Shown piece by piece: positions 9,961-19,297 of a stretch of 64,000 bases of DNA (position 1 is its first letter; each line of letters begins with the position of its first letter). The position numbers were made by a program, and so were the translations under genes. The notes beneath the pieces are model-generated. The model was not told the origin of the DNA. It searched no databases and saw nothing but the letters and a program-made list of their open reading frames with translations. The DNA is from Bradyrhizobium arachidis. GTDB taxonomy: Bacteria > Pseudomonadota > Alphaproteobacteria > Rhizobiales > Xanthobacteraceae. The stretch spans positions 2,852,001 to 2,916,000 of the forward strand of contig NZ_CP077970.1 of the NCBI RefSeq assembly GCF_024758505.1, written 5' to 3'.

Positions 9961-10038
9961 CGCCGTTTGGGGTCGCTCGATCGACAGGGTCGTAAAATTC
10001 CGAAGTGACCAGGTACTCTTTCAAAGAGGCAGCAGCTC

Positions 10039-11367
10039 ATGTCCACAGATCTCATGCCCAATCGCTACAGGCCCGGCGAATCCGAGCTTCCAACGCGCGA
10101 ATCAGAACTGATTGCTCGCCGTGAAAAAGTTCTGGGGGCTTCTTATCGGCTCCAGTACCGCCGGCCCGTGCACTTCGTCCGCGGTGAAGGCATGTGGCTC
10201 TACGATCCTGACGGACGGGCCTATCTTGATTTCTACAATAACGTGCCGTGTCTCGGTCACTGCCATCCTGAAGTGAACGCGGCGATGGCGGAGCAGGCGG
10301 GCCGAATAAGCGCCAACACGCGCTATCTTGAGCCAAAGCTTATCGGCTATGCCGAGCGGCTGGTCGACACGTTCCCAAACGAGCTCGACAGGGTGGTCTT
10401 TACCTGCACGGGGAGTGAATCCAACGATCTGGCCCTGCGTATTGCGCGATGTGCAAGCGGCAACGAAGGCGTGATCGTATCCAGCTATGCCTATCACGGC
10501 ACCAGCGCGACTACTGCCGCGGTTTCCCCGAACCTGGGTGACGCAGTCAAGCTCAGCCCGTTCGTGCGCATAGTATCCCTGCCCGGGCCAGCGGGTGTGC
10601 CGGCAGCCCAGGCTGCGGAGTTTTTCGAGACACAGATTCGTTCAGCCATTATGGATCTCAACCGTCGTGGCATGGGTGTTGCGGCCCTGCTCATCGACAG
10701 TATTTTTTCCAGCGACGGCGTATGGGTGGATCCTCCTGGCTTCATCGCGAGCGGAGCTGCGGCGGTGCAGGAGGCAGGTGGTCTCGTTATTGCCGACGAA
10801 GTTCAACCGGGCTTCGGACGAACTGGCGCTCATATGTGGGGCTTCGAGCGCCATGGGATCGTTCCAGATCTTGTTACCCTCGGCAAGCCGATGGGCAATG
10901 GATTTCCGATTGGCGCCGTCGTCGGCCGCAGAGCACCGATGGAGCGATTTGGTTCTACCTCTCGCTACTCGAACACATTCGCGGGAAACACAGTCGGAAT
11001 TGCGACAGCGGACGCTGTGTTAAAGATCCTGCAGCGCGACCAAATCCCGCAAAAGGCGCTTGCGATGAGCCGGCGCCTCCGAGACGGGCTGGAGAAGCTC
11101 GCAAAGCATCGTCATGAGGTTCACGCGATCCGAAACGCCGGTCTCTTCTTTGGCGTCGACTTAGGGGCCGAGGGAACCCCGGCGGCAGGCCGCCGTGCGA
11201 TGGCTTTGGGCCTGGTCAACGCAATGCGCGATGATGGCGTGCTTATCAGCACGACCGGGGCCAATGAAGATACACTCAAAGTGCGCCCACCGCTCGTTTG
11301 CCAAGCCGAGCATGTTGACCTCTTCCTAGCAACCATGGAGCGGGCGCTCACTAAGATCGCAGGCTAG
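10039..11367 (+). CDS. class III PLP aminotransferase, phospho-lyase-like
   Basis: A 442-residue fold-type I PLP enzyme. Motifs are DEVQPGFGRTG and, with the PLP lysine, TLGKPMGNGFPIGAVV. The GKPMGNG pattern resembles ethanolamine-phosphate and 5-phosphohydroxylysine phospho-lyases (AGXT2L1/AGXT2L2 group) more than ordinary omega-transaminases. With the APH-fold kinase 78 bases upstream, the likely chemistry is phosphorylation of an amino alcohol and then elimination of phosphate and ammonia to give an aldehyde. A plain aminotransferase role remains possible. Confidence 0.85.
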   Translation: MSTDLMPNRYRPGESELPTRESELIARREKVLGASYRLQYRRPVHFVRGEGMWLYDPDGRAYLDFYNNVPCLGHCHPEVNAAMAEQAGRISANTRYLEPKLIGYAERLVDTFPNELDRVVFTCTGSESNDLALRIARCASGNEGVIVSSYAYHGTSATTAAVSPNLGDAVKLSPFVRIVSLPGPAGVPAAQAAEFFETQIRSAIMDLNRRGMGVAALLIDSIFSSDGVWVDPPGFIASGAAAVQEAGGLVIADEVQPGFGRTGAHMWGFERHGIVPDLVTLGKPMGNGFPIGAVVGRRAPMERFGSTSRYSNTFAGNTVGIATADAVLKILQRDQIPQKALAMSRRLRDGLEKLAKHRHEVHAIRNAGLFFGVDLGAEGTPAAGRRAMALGLVNAMRDDGVLISTTGANEDTLKVRPPLVCQAEHVDLFLATMERALTKIAG

Positions 11368-11604
11368 ATCACAGGCCTCATTGGGCAGCACCCGTTCCCA
11401 GTGCGTGCCGCGGCGAGGCTATCAAAACCTGATGCCTCAGAGGAAATCTTCTTGCAGCCATTCAGCAAGACCGTGTGCTGTCCCTGACTGTTCAGGTTCT
11501 GCTGTCCAGATGAGCCCGTAGTGGCTTTCGTCGGCATCGAAGCCGGCAGGAACCCATGAGGTCGCCGCCGAGGGAAGCTATCACAGCGAATTGCTGACGT
11601 CAGT

Positions 11605-12870
11605 TCAGGCGAGGGTGCGTCGAAAGATGACGCTCGCGTTGACGCCCCCAAAACCAAATCCGTTGGAAATTGCATGCTCCATGGGCATACGCCTTGCCTC
11701 GCGGGCCACGATGTCGACGCCTTCGGCCGCCGTGTCGGCATTCTCGAGATTGAGAGTGGGCGGTGCCGTCTGGTCCCGTAGCGCGAGGATCGTGAAGATT
11801 GCTTCGGCTCCGCCAGCTGCGCCGAGCAGATGACCAGTTGCCGATTTGGTGGCGCTCACGGCAATTTTTCCTTCGCGGCCGAACACGGCTTTGATCGCTT
11901 CTAGCTCCGAAACGTCGCCAACTGGCGTCGAGGTGGAATGGGCGTTGAGATGCTGGATGTCACCGGGCCTCAGGCTGGCCTGCCGCAACGCGCCTTCCAT
12001 GGCGCGGCGCGCGCCGTCGCCGTCCTCGGGTCCTGACGTGATGTGGTAGGCATCGGCCGTGGTGCCGTAGCCGACGATTTCGGCAAGCGGTTTGGCGCCG
12101 CGGCGGATCGCATGCTCCAGCTCTTCAATGACGAGGATGCCGGCGCCTTCGCCCATGACAAAACCATCGCGGTCGCGGTCGAACGGGCGGGACGCACGCG
12201 CCGGCGTTTCGTTGAAGGCCGTCGAGAGGGCGCGGGCAGCGGCGAAGCCGCCGAGGCTCACCAGGTCGATGCAGGCTTCCGAGCCGCCGCAAACCGCAAC
12301 GTCGGCTTCTCCGGTTCGGATAAGGCGTGCGGCATCGCCGATCGCTTGCACGCTCGCGGCGCAGGCGGTGACCGGTGTACCGATCGGCCCCTTGAAGCCG
12401 TAGCGGATCGAGATTTGGCCGGCCGCGAGATTTGCGAGGAAGGACGGCACCGTGAACGGCGAGAGGCGTCTCACTCCGCGCTGATCGGTGGTGCGGACTG
12501 CCTCGACGATTGCCGGAAAGCCGCCGATGCCCGATGCGATCACGGTTGCCGTGCGCTCCATGGAATGCGCATCGGAAGGAGTCCATGCCGCTTGTGCCAT
12601 CGCCTCGGCCGCGGCGACTAGTGCGAACAGGATGAAGCGATCCATCCTCCGCTGATCCTTGGGAGCAACCACCAGGTCCGGATCGAAGCCTCCATCTGCG
12701 TCGTCGGCCTTTGTCGGAACGATTCCGGCGACTCGTGCGGGAAGGACAGCCGCCCACTCCGGGAGTGCGGCAAGTCCCGAGCGGGCCGAGAGCAGCCGGG
12801 ACCATGCCAACTCACTGCCGCAGCCCAGCGGGGATACGAGTCCCAGTCCCGTAACGACGATGCGACGCAT
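11605..12870 (-). CDS. fabF: beta-ketoacyl-ACP synthase II (FabF-like)
   Basis: A 421-residue ketosynthase of the FabF family, which condenses malonyl-ACP with acyl-ACP. The Cys-His-His triad is visible: VTACAAS (Cys170), NAHSTSTPVGD and SATGHLLGAAGG; the C-terminal NGFGFGGVNAS is also present. No acyl carrier protein or other fatty-acid gene is adjacent, so this is probably a paralogue with a specialised or secondary role rather than the housekeeping fabF of a fab cluster. Confidence 0.9.
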   Translation of the reverse strand: MRRIVVTGLGLVSPLGCGSELAWSRLLSARSGLAALPEWAAVLPARVAGIVPTKADDADGGFDPDLVVAPKDQRRMDRFILFALVAAAEAMAQAAWTPSDAHSMERTATVIASGIGGFPAIVEAVRTTDQRGVRRLSPFTVPSFLANLAAGQISIRYGFKGPIGTPVTACAASVQAIGDAARLIRTGEADVAVCGGSEACIDLVSLGGFAAARALSTAFNETPARASRPFDRDRDGFVMGEGAGILVIEELEHAIRRGAKPLAEIVGYGTTADAYHITSGPEDGDGARRAMEGALRQASLRPGDIQHLNAHSTSTPVGDVSELEAIKAVFGREGKIAVSATKSATGHLLGAAGGAEAIFTILALRDQTAPPTLNLENADTAAEGVDIVAREARRMPMEHAISNGFGFGGVNASVIFRRTLA

Positions 12871-12936
12871 AATCAGATGACCTTAAAGACGGCTTGACTG
12901 ACAGTCGGGAAACGGGTGTCTCGGGATCGTCGGCGT

Positions 12937-13131
12937 TTATGTTTGCAATTGATGGACACGATCATCCGGCGACCCAGCCAGCGTCGTTCGGGGTTGAATC
13001 TGAAGACCTTCGACTTTGCGCTCGAGTTTTACGAGGCGATCTTCCAGCCCGGACATGTAGTCACCGCGCGGATCGTCTATGCTCAGGGCCTCGGCCCAGT
13101 CATTCAAGCTCTGCCAAAAGCGCTTGAACAT
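12937..13131 (-). CDS. small hypothetical protein, 64 residues
   Basis: A short protein beginning MFKRFWQSLNDWAEAL, with an aromatic N-terminal helix and a central heptad-like stretch (SGLEDRLVKLERKVEGL) that could form a short coiled coil. A clear AGGAG lies nine bases before the ATG, which supports translation. It lies between fabF and the alpha/beta hydrolase on the same strand. Function unknown. I believe similar short proteins occur in Bradyrhizobium-type genomes, but that is memory, not a search. Confidence 0.65.
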   Translation of the reverse strand: MFKRFWQSLNDWAEALSIDDPRGDYMSGLEDRLVKLERKVEGLQIQPRTTLAGSPDDRVHQLQT

Positions 13132-13162
13132 GGTTGCGCACTCCTGTGTTTGATCGTTTCGC

Positions 13163-14014
13163 TCATTCTGTCGCCAGTATCACGTGAGCCAGCTCCGACG
13201 GACTCTCGACGGCTGAGAAGTGCCCGGTGTTTTTCAGCGTCAGCATCTGCGAGGCAGGGATCAGCGATCGTGTGCGTTCTCGCTCATTCGGTCGAGACCA
13301 GTCGCTATCACCATAAATGAGCGTCACGGGTGCCGAGATCTGCCGATAGTAATCGCGGGCCTTGCTCCAGGATCGCCAGCCTGCCAGCACCTTGCGCGCG
13401 ATCCGCTTGTATCCCGGGCGGCGAGCTACTTCATCGAACTCGGCAAGCAAATCGGCCGGCAGTTTGCGCGGGTCGTGATACCCGCCTCCCATGATCTTGC
13501 CGAGAACCATCTTGTTTTCGAGCGATGCATTGATCGCGCCGAGTATCGGGATCTGCAAGCTTCCGATGATAAAATTGGCGAGCCAGTTGCCGCGTCGAAT
13601 ACCGTCGCCGTAGCGGGTCTCGTAGTCGTAGGGATTGATCGCGTAGACCCGTTTCACGCTCTGTGGAAGCGACGCCGCCACCGTGAGGGCCAAAGCGCCG
13701 CCGATCGACTCGCCGACGATCGTGACGTCCGAGAGATTGAGCTCCTCGATGAAGCGAATGACGGCCTGCCTGAAGTAGGGCTCGTCGAAACTCGCGCTCG
13801 GATCGATTGGCGAGTGGCCGTGGCCCGGGAGGTCAATAGCGTACACCGTGTGCGATCTGGCGAGGAGTGGCGCAAGACTGCGGAAATATTCGAGCTGCGT
13901 CCGGATCGTATGTATGAGGAGCAGCGGAGGCCCGCTGCCGGTCTTTTGAAAACGTACACGTAGCGAGTCCGATATTTTGAGCAAACTTGGTTTCACGTCA
14001 GTCGTGGCGAGCAT
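13163..14014 (-). CDS. alpha/beta hydrolase
   Basis: A 283-residue alpha/beta-hydrolase-fold protein. The nucleophile elbow is VGESIGG (Ser), the acid is probably in IYGDSDW and the His is in LKNTGHFSAVE; the oxyanion region is LLLIHTIRTQ. Substrate unknown; esterase, haloalkane-dehalogenase-like or C-C hydrolase roles all fit the fold. It ends 31 bases before the small-protein gene and starts 31 bases after the TetR gene, so it may be co-transcribed with that regulator. Confidence 0.8.
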   Translation of the reverse strand: MLATTDVKPSLLKISDSLRVRFQKTGSGPPLLLIHTIRTQLEYFRSLAPLLARSHTVYAIDLPGHGHSPIDPSASFDEPYFRQAVIRFIEELNLSDVTIVGESIGGALALTVAASLPQSVKRVYAINPYDYETRYGDGIRRGNWLANFIIGSLQIPILGAINASLENKMVLGKIMGGGYHDPRKLPADLLAEFDEVARRPGYKRIARKVLAGWRSWSKARDYYRQISAPVTLIYGDSDWSRPNERERTRSLIPASQMLTLKNTGHFSAVESPSELAHVILATE

Positions 14015-14045
14015 TCGATCTCTCTTTGCTTTGAGGGGCGAGCTT

Positions 14046-14624
14046 TCAATCGGCCGCGGTCTCGCGAACGTGTTCGACGGCCGCGTTCAGAAAGGCCTGA
14101 GCGAGATCGGGGTCGTTGACGGCGCGCGACAGCGTCATGGCGCCGACCATCGTCGACAGAACGACCATGGCCCTCCCGGCGGCATCCTCGCCGACGGTCT
14201 GGGGGAGCAGGGGGCTGAGGACTTCGAGATACGCCTTGATTCCCTCTTCGAACGCCGCTCTGACTCCGGCCCCCTGCCTGGCGACGTCCGAGCCGAGCGC
14301 CACGACCGGGCAGCCGTCGAGTTTTTCTTCGCGATGGCCCGCACTCAGGTAGAACGCGATCACTGCGCCAAGCGGATCAGCAGGATTCTCCGCGATCGCA
14401 GCTGACCAGCGTTGGGAGGCGCTTTCCAATGCGCGCCTGGACGCCTGTGCCGCCAAGTCCTCCTTGGACTCGAACTGCTTGTAGAAGGCGCCTTGGGTTA
14501 GCCCGGCCCCCTCCATCAAATCCTTGAGCCCGATGCCATCAAAGCCGCGCTCCCTGAAGAGGCGACTCGCCACATTGATCACGGTCTGGCGGTTCTCCGC
14601 GGCTTGAATGCGACTCACCCGCAT
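14046..14624 (-). CDS. TetR-family repressor of the adjacent RND efflux operon
   Basis: A 192-residue TetR regulator with an N-terminal helix-turn-helix (GIGLKDLMEGAGLTQGAFYK, about residues 31-50) and an all-helical ligand domain. It is divergent from the efflux adaptor gene at 14839. The intergenic region contains two long palindromes sharing the same half-site, one against each gene, which fits a repressor controlling both itself and the pump. The alpha/beta hydrolase gene follows on the same strand. Confidence 0.88.
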   Translation of the reverse strand: MRVSRIQAAENRQTVINVASRLFRERGFDGIGLKDLMEGAGLTQGAFYKQFESKEDLAAQASRRALESASQRWSAAIAENPADPLGAVIAFYLSAGHREEKLDGCPVVALGSDVARQGAGVRAAFEEGIKAYLEVLSPLLPQTVGEDAAGRAMVVLSTMVGAMTLSRAVNDPDLAQAFLNAAVEHVRETAAD

Positions 14625-14640
14625 CGTCGACCTCCATTTG

Positions 14641-14685
14641 GATTTCGTTTGACATCTATGGCTAGGATAGAGGTCAAGCGCAATC
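14641..14685. promoter_or_regulatory. palindromic operator 1 (TetR side)
   Basis: Left arm GATTTCGTTTGACATCTAT (14641-14659), a 7-base spacer, and right arm 14667-14685 whose reverse complement, GATTGCGCTTGACCTCTAT, matches the left arm at 16 of 19 positions. It lies 17 bases upstream of the TetR start codon and is a likely autoregulatory site. The same half-site and spacer length recur at 14771-14821. Confidence 0.75.
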
Positions 14686-14770
14686 TATCAAGGCGGATGG
14701 TTAGATTTCACGTGGCCGGAGGGCCCAAAAGGGCGATTTCCACAGATCACATTCCCGTCAATGCCCTAAT

Positions 14771-14821
14771 TTAGATTTCGATCGAACTCTAATTAGATTA
14801 TAGAGGTCAAACGAAATCTAA
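14771..14821. promoter_or_regulatory. palindromic operator 2 (efflux operon side)
   Basis: Left arm 14771-14792 begins TTAGATTTCG. The right arm 14800-14821 has the reverse complement TTAGATTTCGTTTGACC followed by TCTAT, matching the left arm at 18 of 22 positions across a 7-base spacer. It ends 17 bases before the adaptor ATG, next to the ribosome-binding site, so a bound repressor would block transcription of the pump genes. Confidence 0.75.
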
Positions 14822-14838
14822 GAGGCAGGGAGACGGCG

Positions 14839-15948
14839 ATGAAAAAGAGCAGACTTGTGGTCTTGGCTGGTGTCCTGATCGCGGCGTCCGGAGCAGCCAT
14901 CCTCGCTACTCTTGCCATTCCCGGCCGAGAGGCCTCCGCAGCGCGTGACCCGAGGCAGGATCCGCCGATGGTCAGCCTGGTGACGGCCGTGCGGGTGAGC
15001 GGATCGGAACGCGGGTTCACCGGCACCATCGGCGCGCGGGTGGAAAGCAATCTCGGTTTTCGCGTCGCCGGTAAGATCGTCGAACGGCTCGTGAATGTCG
15101 GTGAGCAGGTCAAGGCCGGGCAGCCGCTGATGCGGATCGACGAAACTGACCTCCGCCTGGCGCTTACTGCGAAGCGCAACGCCGTTGCCGCGGCGCGCGC
15201 AATTGTCGTTCAGACGGATGCAGATGAGCGGCGATACGCCAATCTCGTCAACGACGGATGGACTTCCAAACAGCGCTACGAGCAGGCGAAGGCCGCGTCG
15301 GACACGGCGAATGCGCAACTCGCCGCGACCGAGGCCGAAGCTCGCGTCGCCGAGAACCAGGCGACCTACTCCGTCCTGGTGGCGGATGCGGACGGAACGG
15401 TCATGCAAACGCTTGGCGAGCCCGGCCAAGTGGTCTCCGCAGGCCAGGCGGTCGTTCGGCTTGCACAGTCCGGTCCCCGCGAAGCTGTGGTGGCGCTTCC
15501 CGAAACGATCCGGCCGTCGATCGGCTCCCTCGCCGAGGCGAGCCTGTACGGGAGCGATGGGCGCCGCTATGCCGCACATCTCCGGCAGTTGTCGGATTCC
15601 GCTGATCCGCAGACCCGCACCTACGAGGCCCGCTATGTGCTCGACGGTGAGGCGGCGGCGGCACCACTTGGCGCGACGGTCACCATTCGGCTTGCAAGTC
15701 AGGAGAGTCAGCCGGAAGTCCAGGTGCCGCTTGGAGCCGTGCTCGATGACGGCAGAACGACAGGTGTTTGGGTCCTCGACAGCGCCACTTCGACGGTGCG
15801 CTTTCAGCCCATCAAGCTGCTGCGCGTGACCAGCGAAACGGCCGTTATCTCGGGATCGAGTTCCGGTGACCGAATCGTTTCCCTCGGCGCTCATCTGCTG
15901 CACGAAGGAGCCCACGTCAGGACTGCCTCTGAACGCAGGACCAACTGA
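14839..15948 (+). CDS. RND efflux periplasmic adaptor subunit
   Basis: A 369-residue HlyD/AcrA-type membrane fusion protein with an N-terminal membrane anchor or signal segment (about residues 5-30). It has a lipoyl half-motif GRVESNLGF...VAGKIVERLVNVGEQVKAGQ, an alpha-hairpin region (about 110-175), and the second lipoyl half with VVSAGQAVVRLAQ. It joins the inner-membrane pump to an outer-membrane channel. It overlaps the pump gene by one base (TGATG). No outer-membrane factor gene is adjacent, so the channel must come from elsewhere. Confidence 0.88.
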   Translation: MKKSRLVVLAGVLIAASGAAILATLAIPGREASAARDPRQDPPMVSLVTAVRVSGSERGFTGTIGARVESNLGFRVAGKIVERLVNVGEQVKAGQPLMRIDETDLRLALTAKRNAVAAARAIVVQTDADERRYANLVNDGWTSKQRYEQAKAASDTANAQLAATEAEARVAENQATYSVLVADADGTVMQTLGEPGQVVSAGQAVVRLAQSGPREAVVALPETIRPSIGSLAEASLYGSDGRRYAAHLRQLSDSADPQTRTYEARYVLDGEAAAAPLGATVTIRLASQESQPEVQVPLGAVLDDGRTTGVWVLDSATSTVRFQPIKLLRVTSETAVISGSSSGDRIVSLGAHLLHEGAHVRTASERRTN

Positions 15949-18900
15949 TGAGCTTCAATCTCTCCGCAATCGCCGTCCGCGAACGAGCCGTGAGCCTGTT
16001 CTTCATCCTGCTGCTGGCAGCCGCAGGCGCCTACGCGTTTCTCATGCTCGGGCGAGCCGAAGACCCGTCCTTCACTATCAAGACTCTGACGGTCACCACA
16101 GTATGGCCGGGCGCGACGGCGCGCGAGATGCAGGATCAGGTCGCTGAACCCCTGGAGAAGCGGATTCAGGAACTGACTTGGTACGACCGGGTGGAGACGA
16201 CCACGCGGCCGGGTTATGCATACATGACGGTTACGCTGAAGGACAGCACGCCGCCATCGAGCGTGCAGGAGGAATTCTACCAGGCCCGCAAGAAGCTGGG
16301 AGATGAAGCGCGCAAGCTACCGTCTGGCGTGCTCGGCCCCTTCGTCAACGACGAATATTCGGACGTGAGCTTCGCACTTTATGCCCTCAAGGCTAAGGGC
16401 ATGCCGATGCGCGAGCTCGCCAGGCAAGCCGAGACCATTCGTCAGGATCTCCTGCACGTGCCCGGCGTAAAAAAGATCAATATCCTCGGTGAACGTCCCG
16501 AACAGATATTCATCGAGTTTTCCTACGCCAAACTGACCACGCTCGGCGTGTCGGCGCAGGATATCGTTGCCGCTCTGCAGCGGCAGAACACGGTCACACC
16601 GGCAGGCTCAATCGACACCAAGGGGCCGCAGGTCTTTATCCGGGTCGATGGCGCATATGATAGCGTCCAGGCGATCGCCGACACGCCGATCGTCGCTGCG
16701 GGGCGGACGCTGAAACTCTCCGACATTGCCGAAGTCCGCCGCGGTTACGAGGATCCTCCCACCTACCTCATCCGACACAAGGGTGAGCCCGCTGTCATGC
16801 TCGCTGCGATCATGCAGGAGGGCTGGGATGGCCTCGCGCTCGGCAAGGCGCTGGAAGAGAGGTCCGAAGCCATCTCCCGAACGCTGCCGCTCGGGATGAC
16901 TCTGGCCAAGGTCAGCGACCAGGCCGTCAATATCACGTCGGCGGTCGATGAATTCATGATGAAGTTCGCGATGGCGCTCGGCGTGGTGCTGCTGGTGAGC
17001 CTGCTCAGCCTCGGCTGGCGCGTCGGCATCGTCGTCGCGGCCGCCGTCCCTTTGACGCTGGCCGTCGTGTTTCTCATCATGCTGGAGACCGGCCGGTTCT
17101 TCGACCGTATCACGCTCGGCGCCCTCATCCTGGCGCTTGGTCTTCTCGTCGACGACGCCATCATCGCCATCGAGGTGATGGTGGTGAAAATGGAAGAGGG
17201 CATGGACCGCATATCGGCGGCGGCCTATGCGTGGAGCCACACTGCTGCGCCGATGCTGTCCGGAACACTCGTGACGATCGCAGGCTTCCTGCCGGTGGGC
17301 TTCGCGCGATCGACGGCCGGCGAATACGCCGGCAACATCTTCTGGGTCGTGGGATTCGCCCTCATCGTCTCCTGGATCGTCGCCGTGGTTTTCACGCCGT
17401 ATCTTGGCGTCAAGATGCTGCCGGCGATCAAGCCGGTCGCAGGCGGTCACCACGCGATTTACGACACACCGAACTATCGGCGCCTGCGAGGGCTCATCAC
17501 ATTCGCGGTGCGCCACAAGTTCGTGACTTGCAGTATCGTCGCCATCGCTTTTGCGTTGTCCGGAGCCGGCATGGGCGCCGTAAAGCAGCAATTCTTCCCG
17601 ACGTCCGACCGCCCCGAGGTGCTGGTGGAGCTTCGTCTGCCGGAAGGCACCAGCATCGAGACGACGACCGCCACGGTCGAGAAGCTGGAACACTGGCTTG
17701 GCAATCAGTCGGAGGCCAAGATCGTCACGAGCTATGTCGGTCAGGGTGCGCCGCGCTTCTTCTTCGCGATGGCGCCGGAGCTGCCCGACCCCGCCTTCGC
17801 CAAGATCGTCGTACTTACACCGGATGCGGAGGCGCGCGAGGCTTTGAAGCACCGGCTCCGAGAAGCGGTGTCGCAGGGCCTCGCGTCTGAAGCCAATGTG
17901 CGCGTCACCCAGCTCGTGTTCGGACCTTATACGCCATTCCCAGTCGAGTTTCGGGTCATGGGGCCTGATCCCGCACAATTGTACGCCATCTCTCAAAAGG
18001 CCCTCGCTGTCATGCGTGGCGTTCCCGATGTGCGCCAGGCGAATCGCGACTGGGGTAATCGCACGCCCGTGCTCCGCTTCATCCCGGATCAGGACCGACT
18101 GAACCTCATCGGTCTTTCGCCGGCCGAGGTGGGCCGGCAACTCCAGTTCCTCCTCACCGGCATCACGGTAACGCAGGTCCGCGAGGACATCCGCAATGTC
18201 CCCATCGTCGCGCGCAGCGCCGGCGGAGAGCGGCTGGATCCGGGGCGTCTGGCGGATTTCTCATTGATGAGCCGGGACGGCCGCTCGATTCCGCTCGATC
18301 AGGTCGGCCATTCGGAAGTCCGGCTCGAAGAGCCGATTCTGAAGCGCCGCGATCGCACGCCCGTCGTCACGATTCGCTCGGACATCAATGAGGCGACCCA
18401 ACCTCCGGAGGTCTCCAAGGAGATCAAGACCGCTCTTCAGCCCCTGATCGCTTCCCTTCCGGCCGGCTATCGCATCGAATTGGGCGGATCGATTGAGGAG
18501 GCAACCAAGGCCAACGACGCGCTGGCGACGATCTTTCCCGCTATGATTGCTGCCATGCTGATCGTCATCATACTGCAGGTGCGATCCTTCTCGACGATGG
18601 CCATGGTCGTACTGACGGGACCACTCGGCCTCGTCGGCGTCGTGCCGATGTTGCTCACCTTCAACCAGCCCTTCGGATTCAACGCGATTCTGGGCCTGAT
18701 AGGATTGGCCGGAATCCTGATGCGCAACACGCTGATCCTGACCGAACAGATCAAGGAGAACCTCGCCGCCGGCCTTGATGACTATCACGCCGTCATCGAG
18801 GCCACGGTGCAACGCACGAGGCCCGTGATCCTGACCGCACTTGCTGCGGTGCTGGCCTTCATCCCCCTCACGCATTCCGTTTTCTGGGGATCGATGGCAT

Positions 18901-19058
18901 ACACGCTGATCGGCGGCACGGCGGTCGGAACGGTGCTGATTCTGCTGTTCCTTCCAGCGCTGTATGCTGCGTGGTTTCGGATCAAGCCGACCGCAGATCA
19001 TATCGACGAGGTTTCGCGGGAGAAGCCGGAATTGCGACCGGCATTGGCTGCTGAGTAG
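15948..19058 (+). CDS. RND efflux pump inner-membrane transporter
   Basis: A 1036-residue AcrB/MexB-class proton-driven transporter, the usual length for the family. It has the N-terminal helix followed by a large periplasmic loop, then the transmembrane block with LALGLLVDDAIIAIEV (the proton-relay Asp-Asp pair) and the second half ending in a similar helical block (LGLIGLAGILMRNTLIL). It pumps amphipathic compounds out across the envelope. It is translationally coupled to its adaptor and under the divergent TetR repressor. The substrate is unknown. Confidence 0.93.
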   Translation: MSFNLSAIAVRERAVSLFFILLLAAAGAYAFLMLGRAEDPSFTIKTLTVTTVWPGATAREMQDQVAEPLEKRIQELTWYDRVETTTRPGYAYMTVTLKDSTPPSSVQEEFYQARKKLGDEARKLPSGVLGPFVNDEYSDVSFALYALKAKGMPMRELARQAETIRQDLLHVPGVKKINILGERPEQIFIEFSYAKLTTLGVSAQDIVAALQRQNTVTPAGSIDTKGPQVFIRVDGAYDSVQAIADTPIVAAGRTLKLSDIAEVRRGYEDPPTYLIRHKGEPAVMLAAIMQEGWDGLALGKALEERSEAISRTLPLGMTLAKVSDQAVNITSAVDEFMMKFAMALGVVLLVSLLSLGWRVGIVVAAAVPLTLAVVFLIMLETGRFFDRITLGALILALGLLVDDAIIAIEVMVVKMEEGMDRISAAAYAWSHTAAPMLSGTLVTIAGFLPVGFARSTAGEYAGNIFWVVGFALIVSWIVAVVFTPYLGVKMLPAIKPVAGGHHAIYDTPNYRRLRGLITFAVRHKFVTCSIVAIAFALSGAGMGAVKQQFFPTSDRPEVLVELRLPEGTSIETTTATVEKLEHWLGNQSEAKIVTSYVGQGAPRFFFAMAPELPDPAFAKIVVLTPDAEAREALKHRLREAVSQGLASEANVRVTQLVFGPYTPFPVEFRVMGPDPAQLYAISQKALAVMRGVPDVRQANRDWGNRTPVLRFIPDQDRLNLIGLSPAEVGRQLQFLLTGITVTQVREDIRNVPIVARSAGGERLDPGRLADFSLMSRDGRSIPLDQVGHSEVRLEEPILKRRDRTPVVTIRSDINEATQPPEVSKEIKTALQPLIASLPAGYRIELGGSIEEATKANDALATIFPAMIAAMLIVIILQVRSFSTMAMVVLTGPLGLVGVVPMLLTFNQPFGFNAILGLIGLAGILMRNTLILTEQIKENLAAGLDDYHAVIEATVQRTRPVILTALAAVLAFIPLTHSVFWGSMAYTLIGGTAVGTVLILLFLPALYAAWFRIKPTADHIDEVSREKPELRPALAAE

Positions 19059-19297
19059 GGCAATGGATCGTCCGGTGCGAACGGGAAAAGAGTCCGACGA
19101 GGCCCGCGCGCATCCTGGGAGCGGCGGAGGAGCAATTTCGCCGCGTGGGCGCTTTCAGGTCAAAGCGGACATCAGCCACACGACGACCCCCGCTGAAATC
19201 TTCGAAAATGACCCAAGGCGGACGTTAGTCGGACCGTGCGGCCGACTCGTCAGTTTTCATGATCGGCTGGCTTGTCTTGATCTGCTGGCCGACACAG

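Noticed and set aside
16608..18140. 510-codon open frame antisense to the RND pump
   Set aside because: The pump gene is certain on the other strand; the antisense translation is rich in His, Arg and Asp repeats typical of reversed high-GC codons.
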